A stretch of DNA of 64,000 bases, from positions 372,001 to 436,000 of the forward strand of contig NZ_JAMSHT010000001.1 in the NCBI RefSeq assembly GCF_023805295.1, read 5' to 3'. How positions within the stretch are numbered: the stretch's first letter is position 1; each line of letters opens with the position of its first letter. The stretch is from Sphingomicrobium sediminis (lineage in GTDB: Bacteria > Pseudomonadota > Alphaproteobacteria > Sphingomonadales > Sphingomonadaceae). A model generated the notes under the pieces. The model had not been told where the DNA came from and made no database searches. It saw nothing but the letters and a program-made list of their open reading frames with translations. A program made the position numbers and the translations under genes. Positions 17,636-27,060 of this stretch are shown piece by piece.

Positions 17636-19309
17636 ATGCCTTTTTCGATTCCCGTTGCCGACCAGGCGCGCGTGCTGCGCGATATTGTCGACCTCCCCAA
17701 GCTCGCTGCGCATGAGCGTTTCGCCCATGCCGATGCCGAGACGGTCGAGGCCGTGCTGGAAGGCGCGGCCCAGTTTGCGGTCGGCGAATTCCTGCCGTTG
17801 CACGAAAAAGGCGACCATGTCGGCGCGCAATTGAAAGACGGCGTCGTCACCATGCCCGAGGGCTTCAAGGCAGCCTATCGCGAGTTTGTCGAGGGCGGCT
17901 GGATGACGCTGTCCGCGCCCGAAGAATGGGGCGGGCAGGCGATGCCGCTGTCGCTGTCGGCAGCGCTCATGGAGAACCTCAACTCGACCAATATTGGCTT
18001 TGCGCTCTGCCCGATGCTCAGCCTCGGCGCGATCGAGGCGCTCGAAGTCTATGGTTCAGACGAATTGAAGCAGAAATATCTGGAGAAGATCGTCAGCGGC
18101 GAATGGCCCGCGACGATGAACCTCACCGAGCCGCAGGCCGGTTCGGATGTCGGCGCGCTGACGACCAAGGCTGAACCCAATGAGGATGGCAGCTGGTCGA
18201 TCAAGGGCCAGAAAATCTACATCACCTATGGCGAGCATGACCTGGCTGAAAACATCATCCACCTTGTCCTTGCGCGGACGCCCGGCGCACCGGCGGGCAC
18301 GCGCGGCATCTCGCTCTTTCTCGTGCCCAAGATGCTCGATGACGGAACGCGCAACGACGTGGTCTGCACCAAGCTCGAGGAGAAGCTCGGTATTCACGCT
18401 TCGCCCACCTGCGTCATGCAATATGGCGACGAGGGCGGCGCCAAGGGCTGGATGATCGGTCCCGAAAATGGCGGCATGCGCGCCATGTTCGTGATGATGA
18501 ACAATGCCCGCATCAATGTCGGCCTGCAGGGCGTCGGCATTGCCGAAGCAGCGACCCAGAAAGCGGTCGACTATGCGCTTGAACGAAAGCAGGGCGCGCG
18601 GGCCGGCGCCAACAGCCCGATCGCCGAGCATCCCGACGTCCGCCGCATGCTGATGCGTATGCGCAGCCTGACGATGGCGGCGCGTGCTTTGTGCTTCTAC
18701 ACATTCGGCTGCATCGATCATGGCGCGACGGGCGATGAGCAGATGAAGCTGCGTGCCGATGTGCTCACCCCGATGGCCAAGGCCTGGTCGACCGATGTCG
18801 GCTGCGAAGTGGCGAGCCTCGGCATCCAGGTCCATGGCGGCATGGGCTATGTCGAGGAGACCGGTGCGGCGCAGTATCTTCGCGATGCGCGAATCGCGCC
18901 GATCTACGAAGGCACGAACGGAATCCAGGCTGCCGATCTTGTTGGTCGCAAGCTCGGTCTTGATGGCGGGCTGGCGTTCGACGGGCTGATCGCCACCATC
19001 CGTGCCGAGGCGGTCGACGAGCGGCTGCAGGCGCTGGCCGATGCGGTCGAGCAGACTGCGGCCATGCTGCGCGCGGCCGAGCCCGACAATGCGATGGCAG
19101 GCAGCTATCCCTTCCTCACCATGTGTTCGGTGCTGGTCGGCGGCTGGCTATTGGAAAAGATGGCCGAGCATGTCGATGCGGACGCGCGCACCAAGGCGGC
19201 GAGCGCCTTCTTCAACGCGACGATCGTGCCCGAAGCCTTCGGGCTCGGTGCATCTGCCGGGGCAGGGGCCGAATTGCTCTATTCGGTGGACGCCGAAGCG
19301 CTCGGCTAG
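17636..19309 (+). CDS. Acyl-CoA dehydrogenase, long form
   Basis: A 557-residue flavoprotein, longer than the usual 380-residue enzyme because of an extended C-terminal helical domain (after about residue 430). The FAD-binding blocks are ATMNLTEPQAGSDVGALTTK and IKGQKIYITYGEHDLA, and QVHGGMGYVEETGAAQYLRD is the C-terminal signature, with Glu in IYEGTNGIQA as probable catalytic base. Members of this group oxidise acyl-CoA or methylthio-acyl-CoA substrates; chain length cannot be told. AAGGAAAAG precedes ATG. It is convergent with the GntR gene through a shared CTAG stop. Confidence 0.9.
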   Translation: MPFSIPVADQARVLRDIVDLPKLAAHERFAHADAETVEAVLEGAAQFAVGEFLPLHEKGDHVGAQLKDGVVTMPEGFKAAYREFVEGGWMTLSAPEEWGGQAMPLSLSAALMENLNSTNIGFALCPMLSLGAIEALEVYGSDELKQKYLEKIVSGEWPATMNLTEPQAGSDVGALTTKAEPNEDGSWSIKGQKIYITYGEHDLAENIIHLVLARTPGAPAGTRGISLFLVPKMLDDGTRNDVVCTKLEEKLGIHASPTCVMQYGDEGGAKGWMIGPENGGMRAMFVMMNNARINVGLQGVGIAEAATQKAVDYALERKQGARAGANSPIAEHPDVRRMLMRMRSLTMAARALCFYTFGCIDHGATGDEQMKLRADVLTPMAKAWSTDVGCEVASLGIQVHGGMGYVEETGAAQYLRDARIAPIYEGTNGIQAADLVGRKLGLDGGLAFDGLIATIRAEAVDERLQALADAVEQTAAMLRAAEPDNAMAGSYPFLTMCSVLVGGWLLEKMAEHVDADARTKAASAFFNATIVPEAFGLGASAGAGAELLYSVDAEALG

Positions 19310-19656
19310 GCTTTCGAAAGGAGTTCGGAAGGCTCGATACCGAGGCGGTCCATCCGCTCTCGGATTTCGGGCCATTCCTCTTTCATGAAACGCTCGCGCT
19401 CGGCGCCGGCGAGGCGGCTGCGAGCGCCTTTGGCGACGAACATGCCGACACCGCGCTTGACCGTGACCAGTCCATCATCCTGAAAACCCTGATAAGCCTT
19501 GGCGACGGTGAGCGGGTTGGCGCCCATCTCGCTTGCCAGCGCGCGCACCGAGGGCAGCGCATCGCCGTCTTGGTACTGGCCGGTGAGAATGGCATTGCCG
19601 ATCTCTTCGCGGATACGGACGTAAACGGGCTTTGCGGGGGTCTTGGCTAGCGTCAT
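19306..19656 (-). CDS. GntR-family regulator, YtrA type
   Basis: A 116-residue regulator with a winged HTH (about residues 10-75: PVYVRIREEIGNAILTGQY, LPSVRALASEMGANPLTVAK, GLVTVKRGVGMFV) and only a short helical tail for dimerisation, as in the YtrA subgroup. Such regulators are usually encoded with ABC or membrane transport genes, but none is adjacent here. No ribosome site fits, because an inverted repeat directly abuts the start codon. This suggests a leaderless transcript and autoregulation. Confidence 0.88.
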   Translation of the reverse strand: MTLAKTPAKPVYVRIREEIGNAILTGQYQDGDALPSVRALASEMGANPLTVAKAYQGFQDDGLVTVKRGVGMFVAKGARSRLAGAERERFMKEEWPEIRERMDRLGIEPSELLSKA

Positions 19657-19675
19657 GCTGCTTTAATACAGCAGC
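19657..19675. promoter_or_regulatory. Inverted repeat abutting the GntR start codon
   Basis: GCTGCT-N7-AGCAGC is a perfect 6-base inverted repeat whose first base directly adjoins the start codon of the minus-strand regulator. TATTAA within the spacer could act as a -10 element. An autoregulatory operator is an inference from position and symmetry. Confidence 0.5.
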
Positions 19676-19704
19676 GCGCCTAAGGTTGCAACCGCCGCGC
19701 TGTT

Positions 19705-20280
19705 TTATCCCCGCCAGCGGGTGACGATCGCGCCGATCTCGGGGCGCGCGCGCTCCTCGAGAGCGTGCGCGGGCGTGCCGAGGTAGAAGAACCCTGCAAT
19801 GCGCTCGCCTTCATCGCACAGCGCCTCGACCACGGGGTCGGCATAGCTTTGCGCGCCGGTGATCCAGCCGCCGACAAAGCCGTGGGCATGGGTGGCATGG
19901 AGGAGGTTCATGCCGACCGCGCCGGCGGTCAGTTCCTGCTCCCAAACCGGGATCTTATGGTCATGATCGGGGGCGGAGATGAGTGCGACGAGGGTAGGGG
20001 CCCAATGTGCCTTGTCGCGAAACTTGTCGAGCTTCTCCGGCGTGCAGGTCGGATCATCGGCAATGCAGGCGGCGACGAAGAGGTCGGCCAGCGCGTCGCG
20101 ATTGTCGATAATGACAAACCGGTAGGGCACGATCGCGCCATGGTCCGGCGTGCGGGCCGCCATGTCGAGGATCGCATCGAGCTGCGCGTCCGAAGGTCCC
20201 GGGGCGACGATATCGCGGGGTCGGGCGGAGCGGCGCGTGGCAAGGTGGGCGCTCAGCGATGAAGAATCATTCAAGGGCAT
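19705..20280 (-). CDS. Nitroreductase family protein (YdjA-like)
   Basis: A 191-residue FMN-dependent oxidoreductase. The N-terminal RRSARPRDIVAPGPSD, the segment ARTPDHGAIVPYRFVIID and VGMNLLHATHAHGFVGGWIT place it in the YdjA/TM1586-like nitroreductase group, which uses NAD(P)H and has broad substrates. ATG 20280 (protein MPLNDSSSL) is preferred; an ATG twelve codons upstream extends the frame with a non-conserved segment. The neighbours give no clue to the substrate. Confidence 0.88.
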   Translation of the reverse strand: MPLNDSSSLSAHLATRRSARPRDIVAPGPSDAQLDAILDMAARTPDHGAIVPYRFVIIDNRDALADLFVAACIADDPTCTPEKLDKFRDKAHWAPTLVALISAPDHDHKIPVWEQELTAGAVGMNLLHATHAHGFVGGWITGAQSYADPVVEALCDEGERIAGFFYLGTPAHALEERARPEIGAIVTRWRG

Positions 20281-20400
20281 GGCCTTTCGTGTCCTCGCTG
20301 CCACAGATTTCGTCAACCTGCCTCTTCACAGCAGACCAGCAATCGTTACGGTGCGCGCGGTTTTACAGTTTTGTGGCGCAGCCATTCGAGGGGCGCGCCC

Positions 20401-22059
20401 ATGGGAGGGATTAGACAAGTGGAAATGCTTGGACTGGTGTTTGATAGCGCCTTTGAAATGTGGGCCTTCTGGGCCGCAGTGCTCGCTCTGGGGGTCTTCC
20501 TCCTCGGCGGGCTTTTTATTGTCACGCGTCCGCAGCCGGAAGTCATCGGGCACCCCAAGGGGCTGTTCCTGCTCTTCCTCGCGGAAATGTGGGAACGCTT
20601 TTCCTATTACGGGATGCGCGCCCTGCTCATCTTCTACCTGGTGCAGCACTGGCTGTTCACCGATAGCGAAGCGAGCATCATCTATGGCGCCTATACGGCG
20701 CTCGTCTACATCGCGCCGGTCGTCGGCGGCTATCTGGCCGACCGTTATCTCGGTCAGCGCAAAGCGGTGCTGTTCGGCGCGATCCTGCTGACCTTCGGCC
20801 ACTTCTTCATGGCGTTCGAGGGCACGGGCGGCCAGGACGATCCGACGATCAACATCTTCTGGCTCGCGCTGGCATTGATCATCGTCGGCTCGGGCTTCCT
20901 CAAGGCCAACATCTCGGTGATGGTCGGGCAGCTCTATCCGCGCACCGACGTTCGCCGCGACCCCGCATACACCATCTTCTACATGGGGATTAACGTAGGC
21001 GCTGCGACGGCCTCGATCATCTGCGGCTTCCTGGGTCAGACCTATGGTTGGGAATATGGCTTCGGGCTTGCCGGTATCGGCATGCTCATCGGCACCATCT
21101 TCTTTGTCCTCGGCAAGCCGCTGCTTCTCGGCAAGGGCGAACCGAAGGATCCGGAAAAGCTCAAGGGCGGCAAGGAATTCGGCATCTATGGTGCCGGCCT
21201 CGCCATGGTCGCCCTGTGCTGGGTCGCGATCCAGTATCAGGACCTCGTCGGCTGGGTGCTCGGCATCTTCGGCCTCGGCCTCGTTGCCTATGTCATCTCG
21301 ATTGCGGTCACGAAGCTGCACCCGCACGAGCGTGATCGCATCTTCGCGGCCATGTTCCTGATCATCGTCTCGGTGGTCTTCTGGGCGCTGTTCGAGCAGG
21401 CCGGTTCGTCGCTGAACCTGTTCACCGACCGTCATGTCGACACGCAGGGCGTGAACGCTTCGATGTTCCAGTCGATCAACGCGATCTACATCGTGCTGCT
21501 CGCACCGGTCTTCGCGATGCTGTGGCAGGGCCTGGCGCGCAAGGGCGCCGAACCCTCGACCCCGATGAAGTTCGGCCTCGCCGTAATCCAGGTCGGCCTC
21601 GGCTTCCTCGTGCTGGTCTGGGGCGCGTCCTCGGTCGGCGTCGAAGTGCCGACCCCGGTCATCTTCATCTTCCTCATCTACCTGCTGCACACAACCGGTG
21701 AGCTTTGCCTCTCGCCGGTCGGTCTCAGCGCGATGAACCGGCTGAGCCCGGCGCACATGGCCTCGCTGGTCATGGGCACCTGGTTCTTCGCTTCGGCGAC
21801 CGGCAACTTCGCGGCGGGTCTGATCGCTGCGGCGACCGGTGCGGAAGGTCTCGATGAAGCGGCCGGCAAGCAGGTCGTGCTCGACGTCTACTGGACCGCG
21901 GTCGGCATCGGCGCCGGCGTCATGGTCATCGCACCGTTCGTCAAGAAGCTGATGCATCTCGACACGCTGAAGGACGAAGGCAGCCTCGAAGGCGCGGCGG
22001 AAGCCGGCATCGAGCCGCAGGAGGCGGGTGTTCACCCGACCACCAAGCCGAGCGCCTAA
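20401..22059 (+). CDS. POT/PTR family proton-dependent oligopeptide transporter
   Basis: About 552 residues with twelve to fourteen transmembrane helices. The proton-coupling motif ExxERF is seen in FLAEMWERFSYYGMRALL. GGYLADRYLGQRKAVLFGA and FYMGINVGAATASIICGFLG are the two PTR2 signatures. It imports di- and tripeptides with protons. Start choice is uncertain among ATG 20401, ATG 20425 and an upstream TTG. A strong intrinsic terminator follows, then an amidohydrolase operon that may process imported dipeptides. Confidence 0.9.
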   Translation: MGGIRQVEMLGLVFDSAFEMWAFWAAVLALGVFLLGGLFIVTRPQPEVIGHPKGLFLLFLAEMWERFSYYGMRALLIFYLVQHWLFTDSEASIIYGAYTALVYIAPVVGGYLADRYLGQRKAVLFGAILLTFGHFFMAFEGTGGQDDPTINIFWLALALIIVGSGFLKANISVMVGQLYPRTDVRRDPAYTIFYMGINVGAATASIICGFLGQTYGWEYGFGLAGIGMLIGTIFFVLGKPLLLGKGEPKDPEKLKGGKEFGIYGAGLAMVALCWVAIQYQDLVGWVLGIFGLGLVAYVISIAVTKLHPHERDRIFAAMFLIIVSVVFWALFEQAGSSLNLFTDRHVDTQGVNASMFQSINAIYIVLLAPVFAMLWQGLARKGAEPSTPMKFGLAVIQVGLGFLVLVWGASSVGVEVPTPVIFIFLIYLLHTTGELCLSPVGLSAMNRLSPAHMASLVMGTWFFASATGNFAAGLIAAATGAEGLDEAAGKQVVLDVYWTAVGIGAGVMVIAPFVKKLMHLDTLKDEGSLEGAAEAGIEPQEAGVHPTTKPSA

Positions 22060-22084
22060 GCGTTCGACTTTTCGACCAACGGAG

Positions 22085-22117
22085 GGGGCGGGCCATTGGC
22101 TCGCCCCTTTCTTTTTG
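22085..22117 (+). terminator. Intrinsic terminator after the peptide transporter
   Basis: GGGGCGGGCC and GGCTCGCCCC form a 10-base stem with one mismatch around a 3-base loop, followed directly by TTTCTTTTTG. This is a classical rho-independent terminator for the upstream transporter gene. Confidence 0.85.
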
Positions 22118-22176
22118 TCCGTACCCCCGTACAAATGGTTGCCAACAGGGACCTACATGAAGGGGGCTTCACGCAT

Positions 22177-23592
22177 ATGCGCCTTACGATCACCGCTCTG
22201 GTCGGCATTTCGCTGACCGCATGCATGGGAGGGGGCGGCGACGTTGCCAGCGCCTCCGATGCCGACGCCGACAAGGAGGAAGCCGTCGCGGTCGACCGCG
22301 ATCCGTTCCCCTCCACCTATGTGCCGCGCTTTTCCGAACCGACCCTGATCATGAACGCGACCGTCTTCGACGGTGTCGGTGGGCGGATCGATGGCGGTGC
22401 GGTCTATATGGTCGACGGCAAGATCGCGATGGTCGGCAATGCCGCCAGCATGTCGCTGCCCGCGGGCATCAACACGATCGACGGTAGCGGCCTCTATGTG
22501 ACGCCGGGCATCATCGATGTGCACAGCCACCTCGGCAACTATCCGAGCCCGGGCGTGCCCGCGGTCTCGGACGGCAACGAGGCGACAAGCCCAAATACTG
22601 CCGAAGTCTGGACCGAACATAGCGTCTGGCCGCAGGATCCGGGTTTCAGCCGCGCGCTCGCCAATGGCGGGATCACTGCGCTGCAGATCCTGCCTGGGTC
22701 AGCCAACCTGTTCGGCGGTCGCTCGGTGACGCTCAAGAACGTGCCGGGCCGCACGGTCATGGACATGAAATTTCCGGGCGCGCCCTACGGCCTCAAGATG
22801 GCCTGCGGCGAGAATCCCAAGCGCGTCTATGGCAATCGCGGCCGTTCGCCTGCCACGCGCATGGGCAATATCGCCGTGACCCGCGAACAGTGGATCGCGG
22901 CCAAGGCCTATGACGAGCAGTGGGACAAATATGAGGAAGAGGGCGGCAAGATGCCGAGCCGCGACCTCACCAAGGACACGCTGCGCGGCGTCCTCGATGG
23001 CGATATCCTCGTCCATAATCACTGCTATCGCGCCGATGAAATGGCCATCATGCTCAAGCTCGCCGACGAGTTCGGCTACAAGGTGACGAGCTTCCAGCAT
23101 GCGGTCGAAGCCTACAAGATCCCCGACCTGCTGGCCGAGGCCGGCACCTGTTCGGCAATGTGGGCCGACTGGTATGGCTTCAAGCTCGAAAGCTATGACG
23201 GCATCCGCGAGAATGTCGCCTACGTCCATAATGGCGGCGCATGCGCGATCGTCCATTCGGACGATGCCGACGGGATCCAGCGCCTGAACCAGGAAGCCGC
23301 CAAGGCGCTTGCCGCAGGGCGTCGCCAGGGCATCGAGATCAGCGATGCCGAAGCCTGGCAGTGGCTCAGCGCCAACCCGGCGAAGAGCCTCGGCATCTTC
23401 GACCAGACGGGCAGTCTCGAAAGCGGCAAGAATGCCGATGTCGTGCTGTGGAATGGCGATCCGTACAGCGTCTACACCCGGCCCCAGATGGTCTGGGTCG
23501 ACGGCGCGCTCATGTATGACGCCAATGATCCCAACCGCCGTCCGGTGAGTGATTTCGAACTCGGCCAGCCCGGTGAAGGAGATGTAAAATGA
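22177..23592 (+). CDS. Amidohydrolase-superfamily lipoprotein (metal ligands intact)
   Basis: A 471-residue exported protein. The N-terminus MRLTITALVGISLTACMGGG is a lipoprotein signal with Cys in the lipobox LTAC. The mature part has the amidohydrolase pattern: NATVFDGVGGRIDGGAVYMV, the metal-binding HxH in DVHSHLG (about residues 116 and 118), HNHCYRAD, SFQHAVEAY and HSDDADG. Related exported enzymes hydrolyse imidazolonepropionate-like or dipeptide substrates; the substrate here is unknown. ATG 22177 follows AAGGGGG. It overlaps the next gene by four bases. Confidence 0.87.
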   Translation: MRLTITALVGISLTACMGGGGDVASASDADADKEEAVAVDRDPFPSTYVPRFSEPTLIMNATVFDGVGGRIDGGAVYMVDGKIAMVGNAASMSLPAGINTIDGSGLYVTPGIIDVHSHLGNYPSPGVPAVSDGNEATSPNTAEVWTEHSVWPQDPGFSRALANGGITALQILPGSANLFGGRSVTLKNVPGRTVMDMKFPGAPYGLKMACGENPKRVYGNRGRSPATRMGNIAVTREQWIAAKAYDEQWDKYEEEGGKMPSRDLTKDTLRGVLDGDILVHNHCYRADEMAIMLKLADEFGYKVTSFQHAVEAYKIPDLLAEAGTCSAMWADWYGFKLESYDGIRENVAYVHNGGACAIVHSDDADGIQRLNQEAAKALAAGRRQGIEISDAEAWQWLSANPAKSLGIFDQTGSLESGKNADVVLWNGDPYSVYTRPQMVWVDGALMYDANDPNRRPVSDFELGQPGEGDVK

Positions 23593-24878
23593 AGCGCCTC
23601 CTGACCGCGCTCGCGGCGAGCCTGATCGCCGCTTCGCCTGCTGCCGCCCAGCCTGTCGCCATTACTGGCGGCAAGCTCGTGATCGGCGACGGGTCCGCCC
23701 CGATCGACAATGGTGTCGTCATCGTCGATGACGGCCGCGTCGTTGCCGCCGGCAATGTCGCCATCCCGCAGGGCGCGATCATCGTCGATGCGTCGGGCAA
23801 ATGGGTCACGCCGGGCATCGTTGCCGGCTACAGTCGCATCGGCCTTGCCGAGGTCGATGGCGGTTCGGGCCCCACCGACGTCTCTGCCGGCAACAGCCCG
23901 CATAGCGCCGCCATCGATGTCGCATGGGGTGTCAATCCCAGTGCCGAGCCGATCCGCGTGAGCCGTGCCGACGGTGTCACCCGCGCGCTCGTCGCGCCGG
24001 GCGGGACCAACAGCATCTTTGCAGGCCAGGGCGCCGTCATCGATACCGGCATGGACTACGACCCCGTCACTCGCGCCGGTGCCTTCCAATATGTCTATAT
24101 GGGCCAGGGTGGCGCACAGCTTGCCGGTGGGTCGCGTTCGGCAGCCGCGTTGCAGCTGATCGATGCGCTGACGCAGGCGCGCGATGGTCGTCCCTCGACC
24201 GATCGTCCCGAGGAAGGCGCGCTTACCGATGCCGACATCCGCGCATTGCGCCCCGTCGTTCGCGGCGAGGTGCCGATGCTGGTCGCGGTCGAACGCGCCA
24301 GCGACATCGTCAACCTCATCCGCATCAAGCGCCAATTCCCGCGCATCGACATGGTGCTGTTGGGCGCAGGCGAGGGCTGGCTGGTCGCCGACCAAATCGC
24401 TGCCGCCGGTATCTCGGTGATTGCCGAGCCGACCGCCAACCGTCCGGCCAGCTTCGACCAGTTGGCTGCGACCCAGTCCAATATCGGTCGACTGCGTGCC
24501 GCGGGTGTCGATGTGGGCGTCGCGCTCATCAGCGATTTCGTCAATCGCAATGCGCGCAATGGCCGCCAGCTCGCCGGTAACCTCGTCGCCTTGCAGAAGG
24601 TGCCGGGTCATACGGGCGTCAGCTGGGACCAGGCTTTTGCAATGATCAGCTCGGTGCCTGCCGACATGATGGGATTGGGCGGCGAGATCGGTTCGCTGCG
24701 TAGCGGCCGACGCGCCGACGTCGTCATCTGGAACGGCGATCCGCTCGAACTGATGAGCGTGCCCGAACGTGTCTGGATCGACGGGGTCGAACAGGATCTC
24801 ACGACCCGTGCCTCGCGCCTTGCCGAGCGCTATCGCGAGATTGGCGAGGGGCAGTTCCCCGAGGCGTACGACCGTTGA
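23589..24878 (+). CDS. Exported amidohydrolase-like protein lacking the metal-binding residues
   Basis: A 429-residue protein with a cleavable signal (MKRLLTALAASLIAASPAAA then Q). The small beta domain at both ends is that of amidohydrolases (TGGKLVIGDGSAPIDNGVVI, GRRADVVIWNGDPLEL). However, the expected HxH is replaced: TPGIVAGYSRIGL stands where the partner gene has TPGIIDVHSHLG. The later His and Asp ligands are missing too (VAVERASDI, IAEPTANRP, LISDFVNRN). It is therefore likely catalytically inactive, or uses other chemistry, and may be a structural partner of the product of the overlapping upstream gene. Confidence 0.85.
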   Translation: MKRLLTALAASLIAASPAAAQPVAITGGKLVIGDGSAPIDNGVVIVDDGRVVAAGNVAIPQGAIIVDASGKWVTPGIVAGYSRIGLAEVDGGSGPTDVSAGNSPHSAAIDVAWGVNPSAEPIRVSRADGVTRALVAPGGTNSIFAGQGAVIDTGMDYDPVTRAGAFQYVYMGQGGAQLAGGSRSAAALQLIDALTQARDGRPSTDRPEEGALTDADIRALRPVVRGEVPMLVAVERASDIVNLIRIKRQFPRIDMVLLGAGEGWLVADQIAAAGISVIAEPTANRPASFDQLAATQSNIGRLRAAGVDVGVALISDFVNRNARNGRQLAGNLVALQKVPGHTGVSWDQAFAMISSVPADMMGLGGEIGSLRSGRRADVVIWNGDPLELMSVPERVWIDGVEQDLTTRASRLAERYREIGEGQFPEAYDR

Positions 24879-25552
24879 GCGCATTGGGTTGGCTCATCTT
24901 CTGGTCGGCTGCCTTTGCGGGCAGCCACTTGGCGATGAGCCACCCGCTGCGCGCGCCCATGGTGAAGGCGTTCGGGACCAAGGGGTTTCAGATCGTCTAT
25001 TCGCTGGTCAGCCTTTTCACGCTGGTCATGGCCTCGCGCGCTTACGGTCCTGCCAATGAAGGCGCGGCCTGGCTGTGGGGCATGAACTACTGGCTGTGGG
25101 GACTGGCCAGCTTCATCATGTGGCTGGGTTCGATCTGGTTCGTGGGCTCGCTCCGGCGCAATCCCGCTTTGCCGCATCCCGAGGCCAAGGCGATCGCCAA
25201 GCAACCCGTCTCGGGCGTCTATGCAACGACGCGGCATCCGATGATGTGGGGCTTTGCCGCCTGGGGGCTGACTCACATCCTCGTCAACCCGACCCCGGCC
25301 AGCATCGTCATCAGCACCGCAATCATCGTCACTGCAATAGGCGGCGCCTACGGGCAGGATCGCAAGAAACGCCTGCTAATGGGCGAGGAGTGGCGCGATT
25401 GGGAAGAGCGGACCGGCTTCATTCCCTTTTCTCGCGGGATTCACTCGATGGGGCTGTTCGCGCTCATCGGCGGCACGATCCTGTTCTTCGCGGTGACCTA
25501 CGCGCACGGCGCGATGGGCTATAATCCCGCCGGGCTGTGGCTTTGGTTCTAG
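24875..25552 (+). CDS. NnrU family membrane protein
   Basis: A 225-residue membrane protein with six or so helices. FWSAAFAGSHLAMSHPLRAP and SGVYATTRHPMMWGFAAWGL (a methyltransferase-like TTRHP motif of the NnrU/ICMT fold) identify the family. NnrU was first seen in nitric oxide reductase clusters, but distant members occur in many proteobacteria without denitrification genes, as here; its role is unknown. TTG 24875 overlaps the preceding stop (TTGA), so it is coupled to the amidohydrolase pair. The stop shares CTAG with the convergent symporter. Confidence 0.85.
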   Translation: MSALGWLIFWSAAFAGSHLAMSHPLRAPMVKAFGTKGFQIVYSLVSLFTLVMASRAYGPANEGAAWLWGMNYWLWGLASFIMWLGSIWFVGSLRRNPALPHPEAKAIAKQPVSGVYATTRHPMMWGFAAWGLTHILVNPTPASIVISTAIIVTAIGGAYGQDRKKRLLMGEEWRDWEERTGFIPFSRGIHSMGLFALIGGTILFFAVTYAHGAMGYNPAGLWLWF

Positions 25553-26940
25553 GCGGCAGGCTTTACCTTGCGCGCCCAATAATCCTTCACCATCGCGCGC
25601 AGCTCGGGCCAGAACAGGTAGATGGCGAGAATGTTCGGCACGCCCATCAGGAAGAAGCTGGAATCGACGAAATTGACGACCTGGCTGATCTCCAGGCTGG
25701 CCGCGACGGGCATGGTGCCCAGGAATAATAGCCGGAATATCCACACCGAGTGTGCTTTGGTGCCGAACAAATAGGACCAGCTTTGCTGGCCGTAAAAGCC
25801 AGTTGCGCAGATGGTCGAGAAAGCGAACAGGAAGACGGCCAGCGTCAGCAGGTAGATCGCCCAATCGCCGAGCTGCGCAAAGGCGGCGCCGACAATCTGA
25901 ATATCGTTGAGGCTGGTGTCGGTCCAAGTGCCGGCAACGACGATGGCCAGTGCGCCCAGGGTGCAGATGACGACCGTGTCGATGAAGGGTTCGAGCAGGC
26001 TCACCATGCCTTCGGAGACGGGCTCGTCGGTCTTGGCCTGGCTGTGCGCGATGACCGCGTTGCCGAGGCCGGCCTCGGTCGAATAGACGGCACGGCGCAT
26101 GCCGATGATGAAGATGCCGAGCACGCCGCCGCCCGCAGCCTGCGCGGTGAAGGCGTCACTGACAATGAGCGCGATTGCACCGGGGATCTCGGCCCAGCCG
26201 ATGGCGAGAATGGCGAGGATGCCGCTGAGGTACACAATGCCCATGGAGGGCACGATGGCCGACGTGATGCGGCCCAGCCGTGCGGCGCCGCCAAAAATGA
26301 CGAGCCCTACCGTGATGGCGAGGAAGATGCCGTAATATATGGGCGAGCGCGCATCGACCCAATTGAAGGTGCTCGAAAGCATCGAGAAACTCTGGTTGAC
26401 CTGTAGCATCGGAAGGTTGCCGAAGACGGCAACAAAGGCCCAGAGCCCGCCGAACGCGAGCCCGAGGCGGGGCAGGCCGCGGGCCTTGAGGCCATTCTTG
26501 AGCGTGTACATCGGTCCGCCGCGCACGGTGCCGTCGGCATCGACTTCACGATAACGAAGGCCCAACGTGACTTCGGAAAATTTGAGGCTCATCGCGAACC
26601 AGCCAATGACGAACATCCAGAATGCTGCGCCCGGCCCACCGGTGGCGATGGCGATGGCCACCCCCGCAATGTTGCCCAGCCCTATGGTGCTCGACAATGC
26701 GGTCGACAGGGCTTGGAAAGGGCTCATCGCCCCGGGCGGGTCGGTGTCCGAAAAGCGCCCGCGCACCACGCTGACCGCGTGGCCGAGCGCACGAAAGTTG
26801 ATGAAACCCAGTCCGACTGTGGTGAAGATCATCGGGATCGCCAGCCACAGCACGATCAGGCCGATCGGCTCGCCGAACAACGTGACCTCGTAAAACACTG
26901 CATTGTACAGTGCGTCGATCGCTGCGCCGACAAGCTCCAT
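25549..26940 (-). CDS. Sodium:alanine/glycine symporter (AGCS family)
   Basis: A 463-residue transporter with about ten to eleven membrane helices. Signature segments are [20 protein letters not shown] (the AGCS N-terminal motif) with [20 protein letters not shown], and [12 protein letters not shown]. It takes up alanine, glycine or related amino acids with sodium. ATG 26940 ([13 protein letters not shown]) is chosen; an upstream ATG eleven codons earlier is less likely. It diverges from glmM with a 120-base spacer. Confidence 0.9.
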   Translation of the reverse strand: MELVGAAIDALYNAVFYEVTLFGEPIGLIVLWLAIPMIFTTVGLGFINFRALGHAVSVVRGRFSDTDPPGAMSPFQALSTALSSTIGLGNIAGVAIAIATGGPGAAFWMFVIGWFAMSLKFSEVTLGLRYREVDADGTVRGGPMYTLKNGLKARGLPRLGLAFGGLWAFVAVFGNLPMLQVNQSFSMLSSTFNWVDARSPIYYGIFLAITVGLVIFGGAARLGRITSAIVPSMGIVYLSGILAILAIGWAEIPGAIALIVSDAFTAQAAGGGVLGIFIIGMRRAVYSTEAGLGNAVIAHSQAKTDEPVSEGMVSLLEPFIDTVVICTLGALAIVVAGTWTDTSLNDIQIVGAAFAQLGDWAIYLLTLAVFLFAFSTICATGFYGQQSWSYLFGTKAHSVWIFRLLFLGTMPVAASLEISQVVNFVDSSFFLMGVPNILAIYLFWPELRAMVKDYWARKVKPAA

Positions 26941-27060
26941 GCATATTCCCCCAACCGGTTGCTGGCCTCGCAAGGTAGAGCGAGCGGGGCGAAACGCAAT
27001 GTGAGGGCTTCACCCCATGCCCCTCGCGCTTTGCCGCGGGCGCGGTTATGGGATGGGGCC

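Noticed and set aside
20326..22134. Minus-strand ORF of 602 codons
   Set aside because: Fully antisense to the POT transporter, with a low-complexity charged product typical of the reverse strand of GC-rich genes.
23472..24884. Minus-strand ORF of 470 codons
   Set aside because: Antisense shadow of the second amidohydrolase-like gene; composition rich in Asp/Arg/His with no motif.
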